Assembly: GCA_963575745.1 (NCBI GenBank)
Contig: CAUYUJ010018543.1
Coordinates: forward strand, 53,501-117,500
Reading direction: 5' to 3'
Source: Prorocentrum cordatum
Taxonomy: Eukaryota; Sar; Dinophyceae; Prorocentrales; Prorocentraceae
DNA: 64,000 nt
Positions 11,790-22,011 of the stretch are shown in pieces; position 1 is the stretch's first letter, and each line of letters opens with the position of its first letter. The notes under the pieces were generated by a model that searched no databases, was not told where the DNA came from, and saw only the letters and a list, made by a program, of their open reading frames with translations. Made by a program: the position numbers and the translations under genes.

Positions 11790-12356
11790 CGCTGGGCCTT
11801 GTCCCCTGCGTCGTGAAGGTGCAGGCATCAGTGGGGATAGGTAATCACGTGCGTGCGCAAGCAGTCGATGATATGATGATATGGACGTGTTTCGCGTCAT
11901 TCGCAAGGGGCTATTCCAGGTCTGTGGATCTGTCGAGGCCCCCGCCTACGGTAGCACCGTCTGCTGTTGTCTGGTATACCGCCGAGTTGCTCTCGTCGCC
12001 TTCCTTCGCTTGATGTGCAGAGTTCCATGCCCTTATCTACAGCGCATGGCAGGAACGTGCTCATGGCAGAGCTCTGGCTGTCCTGGATGGCGATCCTCGG
12101 CAAGGAACCAAGCTCCGTCAGCTACGCCTGCGTGATCAACGCCTGTGCGCAGGCTGTCTTCTTTTGTGACTCTGCTTGCTGGTGCCACTTTGGCAGTCTG
12201 GAAGCGAAGCGCAGTGCCACAGGCATCCTTAGAGCTGTGGCCCACCCCGTACTCGGAACATGCGACTGGGCTAACTGCTGCGCTCACCTCTCCGGGCCGA
12301 TGCGCTGTCGACTCTCCGGCCTCCAGGTAGATGCCGATGTGATGCGAGATGATTAG
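11790..12356 (+). pseudogene. Pentatricopeptide-repeat-like fragment
   Basis: About 12,060-12,155 encodes AELWLSWMAILGKEPSSVSY followed by ACVINACAQA. This fits one plant/algal-type PPR motif, the helix-turn-helix RNA-binding repeat of organellar RNA-processing proteins. After TGTGCGCAG the sequence continues GCTGTCTTC and loses the motif, which would fit an AG/GC exon end. No second PPR unit was found in any frame within 600 bp, so this is one exon of an unresolved gene or a relic. The rest of the stretch (11,790-12,050) has no recognised coding sequence. Confidence 0.4.
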
Positions 12357-12385
12357 AATTGATGGCGCGCTCTTCTCAGGAGCAA

Positions 12386-12517
12386 AACAAGGACGTACAC
12401 GTACATGAATCCACGCTGGTTTCGAGAGTACGCATTGCGCAAAGGTTCGTATAACGCGGCCAGTCTCGCGGATCCAGGGGCCGTGTTCATGTACGTGTTG
12501 GGCGCGTATGTCCTTTG
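12386..12517. mobile_element. Imperfect inverted-repeat element
   Basis: AACAAGGACGTACACGTACA at the left is matched inversely by TGTACGTGTTGGGCGCGTAT then GTCCTTTG at the right. Spacing and length fit a small MITE; the arms are imperfect. Confidence 0.4.
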
Positions 12518-12852
12518 TGGGTTCCCTATCTTCTGTTTCTTCCTCTTCGTACCCTTCCTCCGCTTCCACCTCGCATTCTGAGGTGTGGCTGGGGGGGCCT
12601 TGCGCCGAGTGGGTGAAGGGGGGTGGGAGAGGAGGGCCGGCTCCACGGAGCGCCGCAGTCTGCAGGAGGAGGCGAGAGGCCATGGGGAGTAGGAGACACA
12701 GCTCCCCAAGCCGTGGCCGGCCGGGGACCTCCGAACACGAGCAGGGAGGAGGGAGGCGTGGGGGGAGGGAGCGCTGCACCCGTGCGAGCGGGAAGCCGAC
12801 TCGGGTGAGCTGGCCCGAAGGCGCTTCGCAGCGCATCCGCAGCGAAGCCGAG

Positions 12853-12926
12853 CTCCTTCTCCTCCTCCTCCTCCTCCTCCTCCTCCTCCTCCTCCTCCTC
12901 CTCCTCCTCCTCCTCCTCCTCCTCCC
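12853..12926. repeat. (CTC)n microsatellite
   Basis: About 24 near-perfect CTC triplets. ORFs through it encode poly-Leu/poly-Glu artefacts. Confidence 0.9.
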
Positions 12927-14021
12927 CCTCTTCGCCTTTCTCTTCCTCCTTTCCTGCAGTCGGGCCGAGTTTTAAGATCGAGGTTGGTTCGGGTATGGTA
13001 CCCTCGGATGTTCTTGTGCATCCTGGGGAGGGTACCCTCTGATGTACTGTGCATTCTGGCCGGCGGAGGGTCTCGATGAAAGAGGCCCACCACGTAGGTT
13101 TGGTCAAGCGGGGCCAAGACAGGGATACATCGTTCCAGAGCGTTCCGGAATGCTCTCCGAGCGTTCCAGGGCGCTCCAGAGTGGCCGCGGCTCCCAACAC
13201 TCCCTCCATATCCAGAGCGTCGTGGACTTGTTGGGAGGCCGAACCACACTGGATATGGATACACATCAAAAACCTTCTGGGGCAAGACTTTTGTCCATAT
13301 CCAGTGCGCCTCCGGCTCCTGGGGAAGAGAGCCCAGAGCTCCAAGACGCACTGGATGTGGATACAACTATTGCCCGCAAGATCCCCCAAGTGTCCTGGTC
13401 CGACTGCTGTCCCAGCCATGGCCACGTCCTAGATGGTTTGCGTGGGAAAGATGGCGGCCAGCGCCCGCGCATGGGGAATGATCTTGTTGAATTCCGGGGT
13501 CGAATGCTCAATATTGGGGACCCACCGCCAGTTGGGCTAACCCAGCCCGTGTGAGGACAATGGCGGGCTGGTTCGGTTGGTTTCTCTGGAGATCTGTGCG
13601 AATATCTGGGACAGAGGCGAGGGCAAGCGCAAAGCCATGGTGGAGGTACTGTCAGCCCTTTCCTCGCAGGGGCTAGAACAACCGAGTGCCCCAAGCCTGG
13701 GGGCAGCGCGCACGGCAGAGGCCCCAGCAGTGGGACGGCGCGCGCAGGCAGGGGCCCCCGCGGGGGGAGCCCACAGGGACGGCTGTCCTTTCGGAGGTCG
13801 ATGCGGCACGCCATCTGAGTCAGAGCGTGAATTGCCTACACCTTAGGCGATGCTGAAGAAAACCTAAGTTTTCGGCCAGAGTCTCGAATATTCTTAACGT
13901 TTCCATGTACATCCTAAGATTTCGATGGAAATTCTGGGCTTCTACTCAAGTTCTGAGACTATGAATTTCTTAACCCATGATTTCTTAAGCATTTCGCAGG
14001 GTGTACCCCGCTTTCGCTTCC
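12927..14021. other. Intergenic with a TCCATATCCAG repeat cluster
   Basis: CACTGGATATGGAT (13,247) is inverted as GTCCATATCCAGTG (13,293). Further copies of CCATATCCAG and CACTGGATGTGGATACA lie at 13,206 and 13,349. The region also has GGTACCCTC/CCTGGGGAGGGTACCCTC motifs (13,000-13,050) and GCGTTCC/GCGCTCC runs (13,130-13,180). No gene was recognised. Confidence 0.35.
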
Positions 14022-14160
14022 AAGCAAAACCAAGTCATACCACGCGCCTCCTCGTCGAGCGGCCTGACCAGTACAGGCCGTGGTTTGGCATCGCTCGGTA
14101 TCTCTTGGAGGCGAGGGTGGTCAAAAGCGAGGCAGGTGTGTTTGCCCCCCTAGTCTGTCC
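14022..14160. repeat. Interspersed repeat, copy 1 (pair at 19,493)
   Basis: The stretch AAAACCAAGTCATACCACGC to GTGTTTGCCCCCC recurs at 19,493-19,622 with about 90% apparent identity. The phrase AGAGCGTGAATTGCCT lies just before both (13,823 and 19,471). No protein family was recognised although one frame is open in both. Confidence 0.6.
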
Positions 14161-14299
14161 AGCGCCAGCCGCCGGTGACGGACAGCGCACAGGCCGAGTG
14201 GTGCTGGAGCAGCAGAACGAGCACGGGGGGGGGCCGGCACGATCGCGGGACCCCCCTCTTTTCGCCGCGTTGCCCCAGAGGTCTGGGCCACTTCTTTAA

Positions 14300-14497
14300 A
14301 TCGGGGGCGGAAAAGAGGGGGGTGATGACTAGGGGCGGGGTGGGTATCATGGCGTGGGCCATGATATTTCCTCAGATTTCATGGCGCCTCTTCTTATTCC
14401 ATTGCGTCCCTGGCCCCCCCGCTGGGCCGCGCACATGCCGCCGGTCATGATTTGCACCCCCCCCTCCTGGACACCCCCCTCTTGGCCGCTCCCGATA
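14300..14497. mobile_element. MITE family M2
   Basis: Left end TCGGGGGCGGAAAAGAGGGG, right end CCCTCTTGGCCGCTCCCGA. It has the same internal order as the copy at 10,883. Confidence 0.75.
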
Positions 14498-14796
14498 AAA
14501 GGGGCCCGTTTCTCGTCTGTGGTTGACCCAAGAGTGGGTCCAGCTGAACTGGGGTGGTGCCATAGATCTTGGGCAATTTAGTATTGCAGATGTGCGGCGC
14601 CGGAGAACTATATTGCATTGTGTTGCGACCAGTGTATTGCACGCGAGCGTCCAGCAAAACGCCTGTGCCCAGGAGTACCTGGCACGCCCCAGATCTGTGG
14701 CAGCCCACAGATTTGTTGCACCAGAGCTGCTGCGCCACCCCCTTGTAGCTGAACCTCCTTTTCTGGGGTCAACCAGGTCGTCCCAGGTCGTTTTTT
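14498..14796. other. Intergenic with inverted GGTCAACC/GGTTGACC arms
   Basis: GGTTGACCCAAGAGTGGGTC (14,521) has an inverted partner in TTCTGGGGTCAACCAGG (14,760). CAGATCTGTGG...CCACAGATTTG-like arms sit between. Probably another MITE of about 250 bp. No gene was seen. Confidence 0.4.
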
Positions 14797-14895
14797 GAGG
14801 AGGAGGAGGAGGAGGAGGAGGAGGAGGAGGAGAAGGAGGGGGAGGGGGAGGGGGAGGGGAGGAGGAGGAGGAGGAGGGGGAGGGGGAGGAGGACA
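14797..14895. repeat. (GGA)n/(GGGGA)n microsatellite
   Basis: Purine-only triplet and pentamer tract. Confidence 0.9.
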
Positions 14896-15017
14896 AGCTA
14901 GGTGCGCTCGCGTCATATCTGACGTCCTACCCCTCCCTCCCATCCCTTACCATGGCGCTGATTTTCTCTATCCGCGGACGCGTGTCGTAGCGGACCTGTG
15001 GCTCCGCGCGCGCGTGC

Positions 15018-15245
15018 GTAGTGGGTGGTGGTGCGCGTGCGTGCGTGCGTGCGTGGTTGTTGGTGGTTGGTGGTGGTGTTGGTGGTGGTGGTGGTGTGGT
15101 GGTGGTGATGGTGGTGCTGGTGGTGGTGGTGGTGGTGCTGGTGGTGGTGGTGTTGGTGGTGCTGGTGCTGGTGGTGGTGTGGTGGTGGTGGTGGTGGTGG
15201 TGGGTGGTGGTGGTGGTGGTGGTGGTGGTGGCGGTGCGGCGCGGT
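15018..15245. repeat. (GGT)n microsatellite
   Basis: GGT triplets with GTGCTGGTG and TGTTGGTGG interruptions, preceded by a GCGTGCGTGCGTGC run. The poly-Val, poly-Gly and poly-His ORFs here are artefacts. Confidence 0.9.
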
Positions 15246-15574
15246 GGTGGCGGGCGGATGGGCGCGCGAGAAAAAGGCCCGCGCTGGGGCGAGAACGCCA
15301 TCCTGAACGACGGAGGCCAAACACCGATCCGAAAATGAGGCCCACGCTGCAGCGGGAGCACGATTCGGAACGATTCGGGAGCAGAAATGAGGCCGGCGCC
15401 TCAACGAGAGCAGCATTTTGGGAAAACATGACGCCGGCGCCTCAGCGAGAGTCGTTTCCCGGGATTTCCCGGGCATCCTGTGTAAAAAAACAGTACGCGG
15501 AGGGTGCGCGGCCATCACCCGGACGCCATCAGGGGAAGAGGGAGAGTATATTCATATTGAGTAATTGTAGAGTG
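15246..15574. other. Intergenic, no feature recognised
   Basis: GC-rich single-copy-looking sequence with a partial duplication of CGGCGCCTCAACGAGAGC / CGGCGCCTCAGCGAGAG (15,389 and 15,432). No domain was seen in any frame. Confidence 0.3.
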
Positions 15575-15653
15575 GAGGAGGAGGAGGAGGTGGAGGAGGA
15601 GGAGGAGGAGGAGGAGGAGGAGGAGGAGGAGGAGGAGGAGGAGGAGGAGGAAG
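15575..15653. repeat. (GGA)n microsatellite
   Basis: About 25 GGA/GAG triplets. Confidence 0.9.
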
Positions 15654-15870
15654 AGCCCGCCGCTGCAAAGCTGCTGGTAGCGCCAGATCTCTTCGGAGGC
15701 CTGGACACGAGCACCAACACCAACACAGGGGGCTGCCTCCACAGCGCGAAGATGATCCTAGATTCAGATGTTGGTGTGTACTATTTCGACCACCTTCCCG
15801 GGGAGAGGGTCTAGACCCGTGATAAAGGGCCCGTCCGGGGGAGAGGGTCTTGACCTCCGTGGGTCTACGT

Positions 15871-16077
15871 TTATGTCGGGCCTGTCCCTTTACAGGGGGA
15901 CAGGGGGATTTTCAACGAAAAATCAGAAATACCCCACAAATACCCCAAACAGGTTTAAAACAATTCAGAAAATTGTCCCCTGACTTTTTCTTATTGTGTA
16001 TTGTTTGATTATTGTGGGTGTATCTTATTATATTTTTCGTCGAAAGTCCCCCTGTAGGGGGACGGGCCCGACTTAAA
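15871..16077. mobile_element. MITE family M1, complete copy
   Basis: Left end GTCGGGCCTGTCCCTTTACA and the following ACGAAAAAT are mirrored by ATTTTTCGTC...CTGTAGGGGGACGGGCCCGAC at the right. The interior is AT-rich, unlike the GC-rich surroundings. Left flank TTTA and right flank TTAA are compatible with a TA or TTA target duplication. Confidence 0.8.
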
Positions 16078-16111
16078 TCTACGTAGCGAGAGATCACGAC
16101 GTCGCAGGGTC

Positions 16112-16250
16112 TGAGGCAGGCCCTCTCAGAAAGTGGCGGGGCTTCTCGGAAGCCCCCCGGCCTGCTGCCAAGCCTTCTTGCGGCTTCCGAGAAGGTTCAA
16201 ACAGCTTCTTGGGATGCTGGAGGCCTTCTGAGCCTTCGAGAAGGCCCGCC
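16112..16250. mobile_element. MITE family M8
   Basis: GCCCTCTCAGAAAGTGGCGGGGCTTCTCGGAAGCC at the left is mirrored by CTTCTGAGCCTTCGAGAAGG at the right. Confidence 0.5.
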
Positions 16251-16964
16251 CGTGCCATCTCGATGACGCATCATACTTGAATGCCCCGCCCGCCCGACCC
16301 GTCCCGCCCGCTGGGGTCCGCCCGACCCGACCCGACCTCCCGACCTGCCCCGCCCGTCAGGGTACACGCGTGCCAACGCGATGAAGACGCAGCCTCACTG
16401 AGGCCCCCCGTCTTCGCATGAGGGTTGCGAGTGCTGGGCGGTTTGGTGTGGTGCATCTTCAGGAAAAGGCCCCTTATCCTCTGAAGCTCGCTGAGGGGCA
16501 GCGACGGCGATCTGTGTTTCTGGGGCAACGGGGGAGAGGGCAATGGATTTGTAGGGCAAGGGCAAGCATGAGCAGCCCGATCGTGGGCAATAGCAAACCT
16601 GAAATCAGAGCTTCTCGCGAAGGGCGGCGGTAAGGATGGCTGTTGACCGATCAAGCGCGCCCGCCGAGCGTGCGGGGATCTGGCCCTGGAAACAACGCTG
16701 CCCCCCCCCCCCCAGCGACCTTCAACTTATCCTCTCTGCCGCCGGCCCTCCTAACTCGGGCCCCCTCCCAAAAAGGGTCAGGGCCCGCTGCCCGCGCCCG
16801 CGCCCGCCCCGCCCCGCCCGTTGGGGCCCGCCCCGCCCCGAACACCGCACCGCCCCGGCCTGACTTTCGATCCGCATGCTCTCGAGCCGCTCTCGTGGCC
16901 TCCGCTCCCGCCCCCTCCCCTCCCCGCTCCCCCCTGTCCACCCCTTCCTTGCCCCCTCTCCATT
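16251..16964. other. Intergenic, GC-rich, CCCGCC-type simple repeats
   Basis: CCCGACCCG/CCCGCCCG runs (16,280-16,350) and CGCCCGC runs (16,790-16,850). No gene was recognised. Confidence 0.35.
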
Positions 16965-17157
16965 CGGGACGGGCGAAAGGGGGGGATTGGGAAAGGGGGG
17001 GGTACGAAATCTGCTGCATGCAGCTGGTTTCGGCCCCGCCGCCGGGCCCATTCCTCGATACACAGTCGCCTCCGGCGCCGAGAGGCGCCGGGAAAATCAG
17101 CTACGCGAGCTGATTCTCAACCCCCCCCTTTGCTATCCCCCCCTTTCGCCCGACCCG
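16965..17157. mobile_element. MITE family M5 (CGGGCGAAAGGGGGG ends)
   Basis: Left GACGGGCGAAAGGGGGGGAT, right ATCCCCCCCTTTCGCCCGAC. The interior includes TGCTGCATGCAGCTGG and a CAGCTACGCGAGCTG palindrome. A second copy is at 23,966-24,157. Confidence 0.8.
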
Positions 17158-17305
17158 ATCCATGCAGGGGAAGGGGGTCCGCGGTCGTGCCGCGCGCCTC
17201 TTGCCGTGGAGAAGACCTCTCCGCCCGAGGCCGCCGGCTCTTCTCTCGAGCCGGGCAGCGGTCGATGGATCTCGCCGAGCGGCTCCTGTCTGTCTGTCTG
17301 CCTCG

Positions 17306-17371
17306 GGAGGAGGAGGAGGAGGAGGAGGAGGAGGAGGAGGAGGAGGAGGAGGAGGAGGAGGAGGAGGAGGC
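17306..17371. repeat. (GGA)n microsatellite
   Basis: About 22 GAG/GGA triplets. Confidence 0.9.
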
Positions 17372-17586
17372 CCGACCCGCCCGTTGGGGCCCGCCCCCCC
17401 CCCCGGTGCCCGCCGCCGGAGCTCCCTCGCCCCCCCCCTCGGGGCCCCACGCCGTGGAGGCAGGCGGGGGCGGGGGGAGGCGGCCCGTGCCGGGTCGCGC
17501 AAGCCCCGCGGGAGGGGCGCGCACGCCCGGGCAGCCCTCGCCGCAGGGCCTCAGGGCGCGAGGCAGCACCTGCAGGGACCTCGTGC

Positions 17587-17731
17587 CAGGAGGAGGAGGG
17601 AGAGAAGGAGGAGGAGGAGGAGGAGGAGGAGGAGGAGAGGAGAAGGAGGAGGAGGAGGAGGAGGAGGACGGGGAGGTGAGGAGGGAGGACGAGGAGGAGG
17701 AGGAGGAGGAGGAGGAGGAGGAGACGGAGAA
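17587..17731. repeat. (GGA)n microsatellite
   Basis: Interrupted GGA tract of about 145 bp. It sits immediately before a family M4 element. Confidence 0.9.
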
Positions 17732-17745
17732 ACAATCTAGGCCTC

Positions 17746-17947
17746 CCAGACGGGGTCGGAGTAGGTGGGGTCGAAGGATCGCGCCGTCTCGCCGACGCAT
17801 CGCCGATGCGGCCCGATGTGCAGCTCGAGTTGCTTCATGTCGACGTCGCCGATGCATCGCCGACGTCGACGACGCATCGGCGATGCATCGCCGATGCATC
17901 GCCGATGCGGCGCGATCCTCCGACCCCATCTACTCCGACCCGTCTAG
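17746..17947. mobile_element. MITE family M4 (GATGCATC core)
   Basis: Left AGACGGGGTCGGAGTAGGTG, right TCTACTCCGACCCGTCT. The core is made of overlapping GCATCGCCGATGCATCGCCG units, so it is palindromic at several scales. Other copies are at 27,101-27,317 and 58,953-59,170. Confidence 0.8.
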
Positions 17948-18106
17948 AGGAGGAGTGGGGAGGAGGAGGAGGAGGGGAGGAGGAGAGGAGGGAGGAGGAG
18001 GAGGAGGAGGAGGAGAGGAAGGAGGAGGAGGATGGATGATGATGATGGGAGGAGGAGGAGGAGGGATGAAGAGGAGGAGGAGGAGGAGGAGGAGGAGGAG
18101 GAGTTT
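17948..18106. repeat. (GGA)n microsatellite
   Basis: GGA tract with GATGATGATG interruption near 18,035. Confidence 0.9.
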
Positions 18107-18133
18107 GCCTCTAAACAAGCAGTGGCAGGAACA

Positions 18134-18273
18134 GAAACTCGGAGGTCCGCGCGGTCTTCTCGGATCGGCGCTTGGGGCCCCCCCTGGCGGCGCCTCCGGC
18201 GCCGCCCGTGGCGCGCGCACCGGGGAGGGGGGGCCAGCGTGGATCCAAGAAGTCCGCGCGGACCTCCGAGTTT
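18134..18273. mobile_element. MITE family M6 (AAACTCGGAGGTCCGCGC ends)
   Basis: Left AAACTCGGAGGTCCGCGCGG, right CCGCGCGGACCTCCGAGTTT: a near-perfect inverted pair about 140 bp apart. A second copy is at 23,178-23,318. Confidence 0.85.
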
Positions 18274-18357
18274 GCATGTTTCTGCCGCTGCTTCTTTCCC
18301 TACGCCCGCCAGTAGCCTGGTTTTGGTTGCTGTCCTTTCTGGGGCCTGGGATACATC

Positions 18358-18515
18358 AGGAGGGAAAGAAACACACAGACACAATTAATCCTCGATTCCC
18401 AGGAAAATATGGGAAAATATGGGAATTGGGCGGGAAGACAGAAATCCAGAAAATATGGGAAAATATGGGGGATCGTTTTATTTGTGTGTATTTATTTGTG
18501 TGTCCTTGGGCCCCT
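18358..18515. mobile_element. Short interspersed element family M3
   Basis: The unit starts GGGAAAGAAACACACAGACA, carries repeated AAAATATGGGAAAATATGGG, and ends TTTATTTGTGTGTATTTATT then TGTGTGTCC. Five copies lie in the window (also 18,690, 19,838, 58,565, 60,220). The ends are only loosely inverted (ACACACAGACACA versus TGTGTATTTATTTGTGTGT), so MITE or SINE is unresolved. Confidence 0.7.
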
Positions 18516-18689
18516 TCAATACAGTCAGCCCGCAGATGGAGGAGGGGCAGCCTTCCCAGAGCTGCCGTCGCACCCTCGCCGCCTCGGTGCATTCCTAGCC
18601 ACTGTCGTCGGCCGCGCCTCGCTCGAGGAGCTTCGAAGTGAGCGTCCAAGGCCCATTCATCCTTATCTCGCATCCTTACTATACTCAGG

Positions 18690-18838
18690 AGGGAAAGAAA
18701 CACACAGGCACAATTAATCGTCGATTCCCAGGAAAATATGGGAAAATATGGGAAGTGGGGGGGAAGACAAAAAGCCAGAAAATATGGGAACATATGGGGG
18801 ATATGTTTATTTGTGTGTATTTATTTGTGTGTCCCAGT
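18690..18838. mobile_element. Short interspersed element family M3
   Basis: Second copy, 170 bp after the first. The pair is bracketed by an inverted ACAGTCAGCCCG (18,521) / CGGGTTGACTGT (18,869) and by two copies of ATCTCGCATCCTTACTATAC (18,664 and 18,850). This suggests insertion into an older repeat. Confidence 0.7.
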
Positions 18839-19230
18839 TCCCCTTCATTATCTCGCATCCTTACTATACGGGTTGACTGTAGTGCGGCAGGCCCACCTAA
18901 CCTCGGGCCAGGCTTCAGAAGAGGCCTTCTGCTGCATGCTCTGGCGATGTTCGTAGCCCCAGGATGATAAAACTTCCCCCCGTTTCCCCTGGTGCCTCTT
19001 GGTCCACGGGATTGAAGGTGGTTCAACTGAAACAGAGGGCGGGGAGGCCACACTTTCTTATCCCCTCCAAAGCTCCCATCGTGGCTCTTCTAGTGGGGAC
19101 GTCTCGGGCGAAACGCGGCCCAGACGTCCTAGCATCGACATCTCTGGGAAGCAGTGGACTCTCTCCCGCCTGGACCCCAAACTTTCTCCTCACGGGATTT
19201 CTCTTCCAACGGGCGTGACCAGCGGGGAGG
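18839..19230. other. Intergenic, no gene recognised
   Basis: Two copies of the CATCCTTACTATAC motif flank the start. The rest shows no inverted repeat or domain that I can support. Confidence 0.3.
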
Positions 19231-19316
19231 GAGGGAGGGAGGGAGGGAGGGAGGGAGGGAGGGGGAGGGAGTGAGGGAGGGAGGGAGGGAGGGGAGGGAG
19301 GGAGGGAGGGAGGGTG
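19231..19316. repeat. (GGGA)n microsatellite
   Basis: About 20 GGGA units with a GTGAGGG break. Confidence 0.9.
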
Positions 19317-19492
19317 GCAGGGGCGCGGGGGGGAGCGGTCGCATCGCCGTTCGCGCCAGCACGGCCTCTCGGAGGAGGGCCGCCTGGGGCACTGGTGGTG
19401 GGCCTCCGGGGGGGGGGCGGGCCGGCCGTCACGGCTGGGCGCGGCGCGGGAGCCGGGTGCGTCTTTCGTCAGAGCGTGAATTGCCTCCCCCG

Positions 19493-19625
19493 CAAAACCA
19501 AGCCATACCACGCGCCTCCTCGTCAAGCGGCCTGACCAGTACGGGCCGAACTTTGGCATCGTTTGGTGTCTCTTGGAAGCGAGGGTGGTCAAAAGCGAGG
19601 TAGGTTTGTTTGCCCCCCATTTCGG
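19493..19625. repeat. Interspersed repeat, copy 2 (pair at 14,022)
   Basis: Shares AAAACCAAGCCATACCACGC, CGGCCTGACCAGTACGGGCC and GCGAGGGTGGTCAAAAGCGA with the copy at 14,022. Confidence 0.6.
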
Positions 19626-19837
19626 GGCTGGACAGACCTCCTACCCTGACACAAAGGGAAGGTTTGCGAGAGGGAGGCTTGTCCACCGCCGAGTCTTGGC
19701 CTCGGGAGGTGTCGGGGGACCCAGCTTGAAGTCCCAGCGCCTCCCACCGCCCGGCTCCGAGGTCTCGGGAGTCGCAGGACTTGACGAACCAACAACACAC
19801 ACCCATACCCATAAGGGGATCGGAGAGGGGTATGGTC

Positions 19838-19996
19838 AGGAGGAAAAAAAAAAACACACAGACACACTTAATCGTCGATTCCCCCGGAAATATGGGGAAA
19901 TATGGGAAGTGGTGGGGAAGACGAAAAACTCAAAAAATATAGGAAAATATAGGGAATCCTGTCATTTGTGTCTATCTATTTGTGTGTCCTGGGGCC
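19838..19996. mobile_element. Short interspersed element family M3
   Basis: Third copy, more diverged: AAACACACAGACACACTTAA start and TCTATTTGTGTGTCC end. Confidence 0.65.
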
Positions 19997-20183
19997 CCTT
20001 CACATGGGTGCGTGCTGTCGGATGGGGGCCCCCGCTCGAACGGGAGCGTTCCCCAGGGCCCGACCGCCCGCACCCGCACCCACCGCCGGTCCTCCTCCCA
20101 GCGACCTCCCCGTGGGTGTGGGTGTGTGTCGTTCGGTCGTCAGGAGTGGCCAGTTCCCACACGGCGCCGGCGCGAACCGTGCC

Positions 20184-20386
20184 CAGATGGTCTGGTACCG
20201 GAAATTTTCGGTAGCGATTTCGACGCACCCCGAATTTCGGTAGCGACCGGATCTTCGTTTGAGGGCGTTGAAATAGCGGATTTCAGAACGGTCTGATACC
20301 GGTATTGGGCGCTACATTTCGGTATTTCGGTAGCGACCGATCTCTGCGGAGCGCTACCCGAAATTTTCGGTAGCGGACCATCAGGG
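20184..20386. mobile_element. MITE with CAGATGGTCTGGTACC ends
   Basis: Left CAGATGGTCTGGTACCGGAA then ATTTTCGGTAGCG; right CGCTACCCGAAATTTTCGGT then AGCGGACCATCAG. The interior repeats TTTCGGTAGCGA several times. Confidence 0.75.
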
Positions 20387-20780
20387 TGGCGTATACAGCC
20401 AGGGCAAGGGGGGGAGGGGGGGGTGCGCCGCACGTCACGGCCGCGCTGTTGCGGACCATGCGCAGAAGGGCTCCAGCGGGGGGTGGGGTTCTCGGAAGGG
20501 TTTGGGCGACCTGTCCTCCTCTTCCGTCTTCTCCCTTTTTTACCTCCATCTCCCCCCCTCCTCCCTCCTCCTCCATTTCTTTTCCTTACAGATAACTTCT
20601 CCTCCTCCTCCACCTCCATCTCCCCCTCCTCCTCCCTCCTCCTCCATTTCTTATCCTTATAGATAACTTCTCCCTGTCGCACCCCGAAGCCTGTTTTCAG
20701 GGCGGGTCGGGCGTTTCGACTGAGACGTCCTCATCATTCATGGCCCTGAAGCTTAAACAGTGACAGCAGCTTCGCAGATC
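20387..20780. repeat. Intergenic with a duplicated CTCC-rich block
   Basis: A unit of about 70 bp, CTCCTCCATTTCTTTTCCTT then ACAGATAACTTCTCC, occurs twice in tandem (20,565-20,605 and 20,635-20,672). No gene was seen. Confidence 0.5.
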
Positions 20781-20783
20781 AAG

Positions 20784-21342
20784 GGCGTGTGGTTTTCAAA
20801 ATGTGGCTCTCGCCGTAGTGCCGCGCATATTCGTTTTAAACGTTTGCAAGAGTTTCACGGGTTGACGGCGGGTCATTTTCCAAATGTGGTTCTCGCTTCA
20901 GCGCCGCGCACATTCGTTCTAAGCATTTGCATGAGGTTCACGTCTTGAGGGCGGATCGTCTTTTCAATGTGGCCCTCGCTTTAGCGCCGCGCGCCGTCTC
21001 TTTACATTCGCAAGGATTTCACTGATTGAGGGCGGGTGCTTTTCAAAGTGTGGTTCTCGCCCCAACGCTGCGCACACTCGTTCTAAACATTTGCAGCAGT
21101 TGTTTTCAAAATGTGGTTCTCGCCTTAGCGCCGCGCACGTTCGTTTGAAACACGTGTAAGAGTTTCACGTGTTGAGGGCGGGTCGTTTTCAATATGTGGC
21201 CTTCGCCAGTGTGCGCACATTCGTTTGAAACATTTGCAAGGCTTTCACGGCTTGAGGTCTGGCCGTTTTCAAATTGTGGCTCTCGCCTCAGCGCCGCGCA
21301 CACTCGTTTTCATACATTTGCAGGAGTTTCACGGATTTCCAT
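20784..21342. repeat. Tandem array, about 83-bp unit, 7 copies
   Basis: Each unit reads TTTTCAAAATGTGGYTCTCG, then CCTTAGCGCCGCGCACATTCG, a TTTAAACATTTGCAAG block, then TTTCACGGGTTGAGGGCGGGT. Units start near 20,785, 20,868, 20,950, 21,025, 21,100, 21,175 and 21,258. Divergence is moderate and no frame is conserved across units, so it is not a coding repeat. Confidence 0.8.
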
Positions 21343-22011
21343 GGTCAGCGTACCAGAAATGGTGTTTCGGAAGGGTTCTGGATTATGCGGGTGCAACAGT
21401 GAGGTGGATTCGGAAGTCCCACAGATGACGCTCTGAGAATATTCTGGTTCGTCAAGACGCAGCAGTCAGGTTGATACGTGGCGTTCACATCTGCCCGAGA
21501 ACAACGTTTTGGCATGCTTCAGGATCTTCGAACGGTTGTCTTCCAACGAGGCAGTTCCTTCAACGGAAGTGAACCGTTGTAGGGGCCTACGAAGAGGGAG
21601 CTTGGAGGGAGGGTTCATTCCAACGTCGTTGTCGACTCTTGGGTTTACACTGGCCCTCCTCCTCCATCTCCTCCTCCTCCTCGCCCGCCCCTCCTCGGGG
21701 CGCCTACGGCCCCGGGGGAAAAACCGTCCAGCTCGAGGCGCTGGCCCAGGATGGCCCCGGACAGGCACGGTGGCCGCGGTGGTATGCGCAGGTAGGTGGC
21801 CAAAAGTCCGTGCTGCGCAGGCCCCGCCTGCAGCCCCGCGCGCGCGAGCCCGCCGCGCAGGCCGGGGACGTGACCCGCGCGGAGGGGTGGCTGGCAAAGA
21901 GTTTTGCCGCGGAGGCGCCGGGGGAGCTCAAGTCGCAGTGACGACGAGAGTCGGCACCCTCCCCTCTCCCGGCCACGCGCACGGAGGAGCAGGGGGGGGG
22001 TGGCAGGGACC
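21343..22011. other. Intergenic, no gene recognised
   Basis: Short CTCCTCCTC run at 21,655-21,685. The 235-residue ORF across 21,509-22,216 passes through a MITE and shows no domain, so I do not call it. Confidence 0.3.

Noticed and set aside
16821-18641. Plus-strand ORF of 606 residues
   Set aside because: It passes through MITE families M5, M4 and M6 and four GGA tracts; no domain.
20784-21342. CRISPR array
   Set aside because: Units of about 83 bp are diverged throughout with no repeat/spacer alternation, and the DNA is eukaryotic.
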